Assembly (NCBI RefSeq): GCF_003048905.1
Contig: NZ_PIRO01000001.1
Span: 682,001 to 746,000 of the forward strand
Origin: Campylobacter concisus
Lineage (GTDB): Bacteria; Campylobacterota; Campylobacteria; Campylobacterales; Campylobacteraceae
Reading direction: 5' to 3'
Length of the DNA: 64,000 nucleotides
This document shows, piece after piece, positions 58,065-64,000 of the stretch (position 1 is the first letter of the stretch; the number at the start of each line of letters is the position of its first letter). Under the pieces are notes generated by a model. That model was given only the letters and a program-made list of their open reading frames with translations. It ran no database searches and had not been told where the DNA came from. The position numbers were made by a program, and so were the translations under genes.

Positions 58065-59426
58065 CTAATCCTTTATATTATGCTCTTTTGCATAGCTTAA
58101 TATCTTTTGCCTAAGATCTTCAGGAAAACTTTCTCTATACATTACTGGCGTTAGTGGATTTAGCTTTTTATCTAATTTACCAGCCTCATATAGTCTTGTT
58201 AGCTCTTCTGGTGTGTTATAGTATGGTGCATTAGGATAGCCCTCAGGTGGAGTTAGAGACATTATTTTAGATTCTAGGATGGTGGAGTCGATGTAAAGGT
58301 CTATATCTCTATCTGTCATTTTGTTTGGAAACCCTTTTTTATCAAATCTAGTTGTAAAATGAGGCATTTCAGCTTTTAAGTAAGACATAAATTCTTCCCT
58401 AGTAGTCTCATTAGCATCTAAATCTCTAGGGTCTAGTAGTTTTCCTTCGTCTTCTACGAGTTCTCTTAAAAATTTATGTGTTGTTCCTTCTGGATCAAAT
58501 GCCACCCCGCCCCTATTAAAATCCATCACGAAATAGCTTCCTACTATCTCATCAAGGTAAGGCATCATACCATATTCATCTAGTGGAGGGTTTTTATATA
58601 GTTTAAGAATTTTTTCGTAGGTGTCTAAATTTTTATTTACTCCAACTGTATATGTATAGTATTTAAAGCAATCTGCTAATACATGTAATGCTTCTACTTC
58701 TCCTAGTTGGGCTGCTAAAAATACTGCTTGAAATTCTCTTGCTTTAAATCCACCTTCATTTCCATTGCCTAGTGATTCACTATCTCCTAATACTCCAGCA
58801 CAAATTCCCCACTCTCCTATAAAGAGTTCTGATTTTAATGTATTTTTATTTCTATCTACTTCATCATAAATTTCAGCATATTCTGGTTTAGTTAGTTTGC
58901 CTTTACTATCTACTCTAGCTATTGCATCTTCAGGGATATCTATCATGGTGCATTTTAGATTACTTCTTTTTACTAGATAGATATATCTATCTCTTTTATC
59001 TTTTAAACTTTCATAGTAAGCTTTTTCTGATTTAGTCCAAGGTGATAGTTTAGTTGAGCTTGGTTTATAACTAATGTCTAGCCATGATTTAAATGATAGA
59101 TAGTCTGTTTGACCTAAAGAGTTTGGTTTAGGGTTATAGTATAGTGGTTTATAGTTTTTATATGGAGATGAGTCTAGGATGGAGCGGGAGTCAAGGAGCA
59201 TTTGGGAGTGCTCTTTTACACCTATAGTCTCACTCCCATAATCAAGTGGTGAAACTGATAAATTTGTCTTTTTATCAAATGGTATTTCCATTCCATTTGG
59301 AGCTATGACCGTATATGTATTAGTGTTATCCATTAAATTTTCTTTACTCATTAAATTTCCTTTATTGATTATTAATAGTGATCCGGCTACTAAAAGAGCT
59401 ATGATGATAAATATAATCTTCTTCAT
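58065..59426 (-). CDS. membrane-anchored partner/putative immunity protein, copy 1
   Basis: The 453-residue protein has the same N-terminal helix and first 213 residues as copy 2. The region 214-370 differs in many places (for example DFNRGGVAFDPEGTTHKFL against DFNRDNLAVIPNGGFYTGL). The segment AAQLGEVEALHVLADCFKYYTYTVGVNKNLDTYEKIL looks like a Sel1/TPR-type helical repeat. It starts three bases after the 1223-residue gene ends (AGGA ribosome site), so the two are coupled. Periplasmic location and tight pairing suit an immunity protein against a periplasm-acting effector. That role is inferred. Confidence 0.65.
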   Translation of the reverse strand: MKKIIFIIIALLVAGSLLIINKGNLMSKENLMDNTNTYTVIAPNGMEIPFDKKTNLSVSPLDYGSETIGVKEHSQMLLDSRSILDSSPYKNYKPLYYNPKPNSLGQTDYLSFKSWLDISYKPSSTKLSPWTKSEKAYYESLKDKRDRYIYLVKRSNLKCTMIDIPEDAIARVDSKGKLTKPEYAEIYDEVDRNKNTLKSELFIGEWGICAGVLGDSESLGNGNEGGFKAREFQAVFLAAQLGEVEALHVLADCFKYYTYTVGVNKNLDTYEKILKLYKNPPLDEYGMMPYLDEIVGSYFVMDFNRGGVAFDPEGTTHKFLRELVEDEGKLLDPRDLDANETTREEFMSYLKAEMPHFTTRFDKKGFPNKMTDRDIDLYIDSTILESKIMSLTPPEGYPNAPYYNTPEELTRLYEAGKLDKKLNPLTPVMYRESFPEDLRQKILSYAKEHNIKD

Positions 59427-60228
59427 CTCTTATCCTATATATAGACCATCTTCCATTATTATGGTAGTAGCTAGACGACCTATTAGGCGTGGCGGGATAT
59501 TCTCTTTAGCCTTATCTTTTAAATCAACCTTACACCCCACATACATACCCTTTACATTGTTGTTTCCTATCACATCTAATGCTTTTAGTAGTCTTCTTGA
59601 TTTATTATCCACTTCTGATCCATTAGTGTTTAAATTTCCATTTTTAAAGTCTTCTAGTATCTCCATAGCTTCGTTGTATTTGTCTATTGGCAGGGCTTGT
59701 TTTGAGGTGCTTTTATTTGCTTTATACATCTCATAAATTTCATCTCTTTGTTTTATATCTATTGAGTTTGATGGACTTATTGTTAGCAATGTTTTAACTC
59801 CTTGCAACATAAGCTCTTTTGGTGAATATGCTAGCTTCTTGTTTCTTTTATTTAGGTTGTTAAAGAACTCTTCATCAGTTTTATTATCTGTTCTTAGCTC
59901 ATCTAGACATAGATAAGATATCATAGTATCTAGGCTTATATCTTTAGATAGATTAGAGTCTAGTTTGTTTGTAGTAGTGTTTATATCATAGTAGAAGAAG
60001 TTATGATAGTCTAGTCCTCCACTAGATAGTCTTCCTCCTATGATAGTTCTTTTTAGATCTATATTTATAAAAGATGAGTATATCTCTATAGGATAGTAGG
60101 TATATTCACTTGTTTTATTTGAATAAGGTTCATAAGATATATTCTTAACAGCATAGGTATCATTAAATTTATTTGTGAAATACTTATGAAGTATTAGTTC
60201 ATAAGATCTTTTTTGTTGTTCGTAGGTG
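58809..60228. repeat. 1420-base direct repeat, copy B
   Basis: The partner of 56610-58029. It covers codons 959-1223 of the large protein and the first 213 codons of the copy-1 partner gene. The right border coincides with the point where the large protein's C-terminal module starts. Confidence 0.85.
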
Positions 60229-63101
60229 TTGATGAAAAAACTATCTACTAAAAAGCCAAATCCAGCTTGTATTAAAGTTTCTGCATAAGTTTTTAAGCTA
60301 TTTTTTAAAAAATTTTTACCAGCACTTATAGCTATTTGTCTTTTTACATTTATGCCTACTTCAAATTCATCTATCCATTGTTTTGTTTTTTTTATGCTGT
60401 GTTTGGATTTTTTTTTGTTATCTACATATATATAGAGAAGTTGGTTGCCTTTTACTTTGACCACTCCAGCAAATGCTGTTTGTTTGATTTTTTTCAAGGC
60501 TTTTTTATTGTTTTCGTGAACTAGTTTTGCAACTGGCGCTTCGCCTAGCATACTAAATACTTTTAGTTCTCCTATTAGCTCCATAAAAATATTCTTAAAG
60601 ATATTGCCTTTACCACCTGAGAACACAGCGTCAATTACTTTTTTCATTATATCGTCAGACTTGTCTATGAAAAAGCCATAAAATGGAAATATATCATATA
60701 GGGCATCATCTAATGTTGATGTTAAAGATAGATCTATAGTATATTTATACTCATCATCGTCTATCTGTTTAATATACTTTTCAAAATTCTTATCATCTAT
60801 GCTTTCTCCGTCTATGCCGGTAGAATTTTTAAGAAGCTCTTTTAGCTCATTATAGGAGTCATCGTCTAGTATATTTTCACCATTTCTTACATGGCTTTGC
60901 TCTATTTTTTCTACTATCTCTTCTATGCAGATAGCATCTTGTTCTTTTTTTGCTTCTTTTGTTTGCTTGAAGAAGTAAATAGGCACAATAGCATTATTTT
61001 CTTGTATATAATATGTGTTTTCGTAAAGAACATTAAGTGTTTCACCAAATATCTCTAGTGTCTCATAGTTTGATGAAAGATATGAAAATTTTAATCCTTT
61101 TTGCTCAATAATAGAGCTATCAAATATCTGCCTTATGACATAATAGCCCATCACTAGAAGAAATATTTTTGTAGCAGGGTAGTAATAATGTGTCCTTATA
61201 GAAACTTGATTGTAAGATTCATCAGCTATTGCTTCAAAACTCTCCATCCCTTCATTAGGCATTTTAAAGTATTGGTTTAAAAAATAAGCCACTTTATCAT
61301 GTTTCAAGTTTGAATTTAAGCCTGAAAAGAAAATTTCAAATTCCTTTATATTGGCTTTTAAAAATTCCTCTTCATTATTAACTATCTCTTCCATATCTTT
61401 GGCGTTTTTAAAGTGTCTATTTATGCGACCTAGATATAAATTTGCCTCATTAAATTTTTTGTATTTTGCGTTAAAAGTGGTGTTTAAAACCTCTACTGAT
61501 TTTGCGTCACTTCCATGAAAATTTTTGACACCTTTCATATATGAGTTATACTCCTCTATATCCTTTTCAAATTTTGCAAGCCTAGAGTTAATAACTCTCG
61601 TAAACGGACTCAAGCTTAAAAGATAAAGGTCTTCGTCTTTTTTTGCACCTATTTGTATAGAATACTGACTATAGTCTTTTACATTGCCTACATTTTTCGG
61701 ATCAACTATCTTTTTACCGCTAACCCTGTTAATACTATCTTCTATCTTATAGCTTAAGATGTTTTGTATAAGGTGCTCGTTTAGCTTTGCGTTTAGCCTT
61801 ATGGGGGCGTTTGAGACGACAAGATAGTTTTTAGAGATACCGCTACTATTATTTGTATTGTGAGTATTGTCTTTTGTTGTTAGGGATTTGTCTTTTAGGA
61901 GATTTGCAAATTTGAAAGAGTTAAAAAATGGATATTGCATATAGACAAAATTTGCTCTATTTGCGATCACGCACTCTTCTATCCTTTTAAGTAAGCTCTC
62001 TTCGCTATTGTTCTTGTCGTTTTTACATATAGATATATTTTTAGACTTATCTACATTTTCATTTTTGCTTACTCTAGCGTCAAATAAGCTTTGCTCATCG
62101 CCCTCTAAAATAAAATCAGAACAAATACCAATATACTCATCATAATTGCTCTTGGCTTTAGTGGCTGTTATATCAAAGCATGAAAAATCTATAAATTTTC
62201 CACTTTTTTGATCGTTATTTGTAAAAACCAATATATTATTAAATGACACTGTATTTAATAGACCTAGTATAAAGCCAAATTTAGTAGCTAGCAAGCTAGC
62301 GGCTGGACCAGAAAACGCGTAAAAGCCCCTTTTGTTTAAAAAGTCAATTATATTTGTAGTAGTAGTTATCGCCTCTGGAGCTGCCAGCAATAAAGCTAGC
62401 GGCTTAAACGATCCTTTTATATCGCTTATGTCGACAAGATTGATTAGAAATTTTGTGATCTCTTTTAAAATATATTTATTGCCATCATCTGAAGCTTTTT
62501 TGAGATTTTCTTTTATATTTTTAAAGCTCTCTTCTATGGCCTTTACGGTTTCATCTCTTTTATCAAAATTTTCACGACTTAGTATTGTATTGGTTTTGTT
62601 GATTAGCGAATTTTTTAGCTTATCTAATATAGCCTCAAAATTTGTCTCTATATTTTTATAGTTAGATACCAACTGGCTAGATGCATCGTCAAAATTTTTA
62701 ATCTTATTGTCTTTGCTTCTACCATTATTTGCAAGTTCTATTAGCTCTTTTACGAATTCTGCTATTACATCTTGTTCTTTACTAAGAACCTCTACATCTA
62801 TATCAATATCTTTGATTGTTATCTTATTGGTTGTGTTAACAGCTTTTTCGCTTTTAAATAAATTTGACTTTTCTAAATACTTATATGTTTTTATAAGCAC
62901 ATTTTTATTGGCTTTCTTGTGATTGTATAGCCTCGCGATTGTCTTGTTATATAAAGCATCTCCATTTAATATATTGGTATCATGAAAATGGTTTAAATCG
63001 CGACAATAAAATGTTATGTTTTGATATTTGTCAGCAAAAACATCAAATGCGTCAAGCAAGTCTTCTATGCTTCTAATAATTTTTGTATTATCTAATCTCA
63101 A
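59430..63101 (-). CDS. 1223-residue protein, putative secreted effector with modular C-terminus
   Basis: The long protein starts with TTG (MRLDNTKIIRSIED) preceded by AGAGGGA. The N-terminal 220 residues are helical and charged. Hydrophobic segments lie at about 231-284 (PLALLLAAPEAITTTTNII, GPAASLLATKFGFILGLLNTV), about 640-660 (ATKIFLLVMGYYVIRQIF) and about 940-957 just before the repeated C-terminal 265 residues. No signal peptide and no VgrG, Rhs or known toxin motif is seen. It is immediately downstream (24 bases) of a PAAR-like gene and upstream of a membrane-anchored partner. The order PAAR, large variable protein, partner fits a type VI effector. A pore-forming or membrane-acting activity is conceivable from the hydrophobic segments but unproven. 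Confidence 0.6.
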   Translation of the reverse strand: MRLDNTKIIRSIEDLLDAFDVFADKYQNITFYCRDLNHFHDTNILNGDALYNKTIARLYNHKKANKNVLIKTYKYLEKSNLFKSEKAVNTTNKITIKDIDIDVEVLSKEQDVIAEFVKELIELANNGRSKDNKIKNFDDASSQLVSNYKNIETNFEAILDKLKNSLINKTNTILSRENFDKRDETVKAIEESFKNIKENLKKASDDGNKYILKEITKFLINLVDISDIKGSFKPLALLLAAPEAITTTTNIIDFLNKRGFYAFSGPAASLLATKFGFILGLLNTVSFNNILVFTNNDQKSGKFIDFSCFDITATKAKSNYDEYIGICSDFILEGDEQSLFDARVSKNENVDKSKNISICKNDKNNSEESLLKRIEECVIANRANFVYMQYPFFNSFKFANLLKDKSLTTKDNTHNTNNSSGISKNYLVVSNAPIRLNAKLNEHLIQNILSYKIEDSINRVSGKKIVDPKNVGNVKDYSQYSIQIGAKKDEDLYLLSLSPFTRVINSRLAKFEKDIEEYNSYMKGVKNFHGSDAKSVEVLNTTFNAKYKKFNEANLYLGRINRHFKNAKDMEEIVNNEEEFLKANIKEFEIFFSGLNSNLKHDKVAYFLNQYFKMPNEGMESFEAIADESYNQVSIRTHYYYPATKIFLLVMGYYVIRQIFDSSIIEQKGLKFSYLSSNYETLEIFGETLNVLYENTYYIQENNAIVPIYFFKQTKEAKKEQDAICIEEIVEKIEQSHVRNGENILDDDSYNELKELLKNSTGIDGESIDDKNFEKYIKQIDDDEYKYTIDLSLTSTLDDALYDIFPFYGFFIDKSDDIMKKVIDAVFSGGKGNIFKNIFMELIGELKVFSMLGEAPVAKLVHENNKKALKKIKQTAFAGVVKVKGNQLLYIYVDNKKKSKHSIKKTKQWIDEFEVGINVKRQIAISAGKNFLKNSLKTYAETLIQAGFGFLVDSFFINTYEQQKRSYELILHKYFTNKFNDTYAVKNISYEPYSNKTSEYTYYPIEIYSSFINIDLKRTIIGGRLSSGGLDYHNFFYYDINTTTNKLDSNLSKDISLDTMISYLCLDELRTDNKTDEEFFNNLNKRNKKLAYSPKELMLQGVKTLLTISPSNSIDIKQRDEIYEMYKANKSTSKQALPIDKYNEAMEILEDFKNGNLNTNGSEVDNKSRRLLKALDVIGNNNVKGMYVGCKVDLKDKAKENIPPRLIGRLATTIIMEDGLYIG

Positions 63102-63125
63102 GAACGATCCCTCTCTTTAAATTTA

Positions 63126-64000
63126 TCAACTAACAAGCATTACAAAGCTAGTTGTGTTTATGTCATTTGTATAGCCACTATCTAGCCCTTTAGCTATCTC
63201 AAGCTCTATACTTTTAGCTCCAGTTGGAGACATAAAAACATAAGTGTAAGCATGTCTGTTCTTTTCTATATTAGAACTATTAAATTCATCTAAACTGGCA
63301 AAAAAGCCTACCCCACTTTCCGGGCTATTTGCCTTTTTGTAGTTCTCTTTATCAAGAGAGCTAAAATTCTTTGGAACTACAAATATCAAATTCAGCTTAT
63401 CCACTCCATATCTTAGTTTAAATTCTTTGATGTCATAACGCTTATCGTCATAATTATCCGCTAAAAGAGCCTTTAAATTCTTATCCTCTACGTCTCTTCC
63501 CTCGTCTAAATTGAGTTTGATCTTGCTGAAGCCATTTTTATCTTCAAATTTTTTATCAAATAGATAATAGGTAGTTACCAAAAGATTATCTATTTGAGAA
63601 GCAAAAGCTTTTATATAAAGTCTGATCAATGGCTTATTTAAATTTGGATTTTGTACGGCAAGGTTATTATTCTCAAACACAGGATTACTTAAACTATGCT
63701 CTAGTTTTAGTTTATTCTCTTTTTTTATGCACCTTAGCGAAGAACCGGTGTTGCTTAGGCAGTTTGGCACTAGATCTTGCATTACAGCGTAGTGATCATT
63801 CATGCTTTTTAGACTAAGTGCTGATCTTGGTACATAAGCTACTATGACGCATGGGGTCCTAGCAGAGCAGCCTACTATTGGTGAGTTTATAAAATCAACA
63901 TCAAGTATCACGCCTTGATCGTCTGATCTTATACTCCTGCCCGCTCTACTTTTTAAGATCACATGACCGCCATGTGGGCAAATGATAGTGTCGTCTTCTA
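63126..64000 (-). CDS. PAAR-like protein, N-terminus beyond right edge
   Basis: The frame is open to the right edge; 290 or so codons are visible before the stop at 63126. Just inside the edge it reads DDTIICPHGGHVILKSRAGRS. The C-P-H-G-G motif, the RSDDQGVILDVDFINSPIVGC stretch and further cysteines (TPC, NCL, RC) fit PAAR-like spike-tip proteins of type VI secretion. A C-terminal region of about 190 residues (from about KLKLEHSLSN) is specific to this protein. An in-frame GTG at 63962 is not the real start because the motif lies before it. PAAR proteins cap the VgrG spike and carry effectors. No VgrG gene is in view. Confidence 0.6.
   Translation of the reverse strand, partial: EDDTIICPHGGHVILKSRAGRSIRSDDQGVILDVDFINSPIVGCSARTPCVIVAYVPRSALSLKSMNDHYAVMQDLVPNCLSNTGSSLRCIKKENKLKLEHSLSNPVFENNNLAVQNPNLNKPLIRLYIKAFASQIDNLLVTTYYLFDKKFEDKNGFSKIKLNLDEGRDVEDKNLKALLADNYDDKRYDIKEFKLRYGVDKLNLIFVVPKNFSSLDKENYKKANSPESGVGFFASLDEFNSSNIEKNRHAYTYVFMSPTGAKSIELEIAKGLDSGYTNDINTTSFVMLVS

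Noticed and set aside
55832-60228. CRISPR array or insertion sequence as explanation for the repeats.
   Set aside because: There are only two long copies containing coding sequence, with no short regular spacers, no transposase and no terminal inverted repeats.

Overview
The window looks like a chromosomal segment of an A+T-rich Campylobacterota genome, most likely a Campylobacter of the concisus/curvus/showae group. This is inferred from the cbb3 oxidase cluster, the futalosine-pathway prenyltransferase (MqnP), NifU/NifS as the Fe-S system, a nickel-type ABC importer, and gene orders that I recall being shared with C. jejuni. No database search was possible. I saw no rRNA, tRNA, CRISPR array or insertion sequence, but I did not search exhaustively for RNA genes.

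Layout. (a) 1-2700: the N-terminal 649 residues of an AddB-like recombination nuclease running off the left edge, then a lone flavin-reductase-like gene. (b) 2.8-10.6 kb, minus strand: ccoN-ccoO-ccoQ-ccoP, followed by a tail of small membrane genes (DUF4006, a 33-residue microprotein, a signal-peptide protein, a FixH-like protein). Upstream of ccoN lie an OmpR-type response regulator with an odd acidic pocket and no adjacent kinase, a TauE/SafE-like membrane protein, carA and a DUF507 gene. (c) 10.6-18.8 kb, minus: carB, mreC, mreB, clpX, lpxA, fabZ. (d) 18.9-24.7 kb, minus: queH and a five-gene nickel/peptide-type ABC importer. (e) 24.9-34.0 kb, mostly plus: a 1102-residue DUF748/AsmA-like protein, tautomerase, bcp, a DsbA-like protein, ilvE, an SPFH protein, hisIE and two DUF2393-like genes. 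(f) 34.1-49.6 kb, minus: a lipoprotein, purF, a 53-residue gene, dapB, trxB, trxA, yraN, hom, an aminotransferase, a RodZ-like pair, an rRNA methyltransferase, rsmI, rpmE, rsmE, queD, queE, moaA and a coiled-coil protein. (g) 49.6-55.5 kb: mqnP, an FAD oxidoreductase, miaA, nifU and nifS.

(h) 55.5-64.0 kb is a clear accessory island and the most unusual part. Reading down the minus strand, it holds a PAAR-like protein (cut by the right edge), a 1223-residue protein of unknown fold, and a membrane-anchored 453-residue partner. These are followed by a detached second copy of only the last 265 residues of the large protein, and a second 452-residue partner. The detached C-terminus and the first 213 residues of the partner are repeated in a stretch of about 1.42 kb that looks identical. 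The C-terminal halves of the two partners have diverged. A short GC hairpin marks the end of each module. The arrangement resembles the effector-tip/immunity cassettes and orphan modules of polymorphic toxin systems, here probably linked to type VI secretion. The toxin and immunity roles are inference from architecture, not from recognised domains.

How the genes work together. The cco cluster makes a high-affinity terminal oxidase. Three queuosine genes (queH, queD, queE) are split between two places. Thioredoxin, Bcp and a DsbA-like protein form a thiol redox set. nifU/nifS, expressed from a clear extended -10 promoter, supply the Fe-S clusters needed by MoaA, QueE and possibly the AddB-like nuclease.
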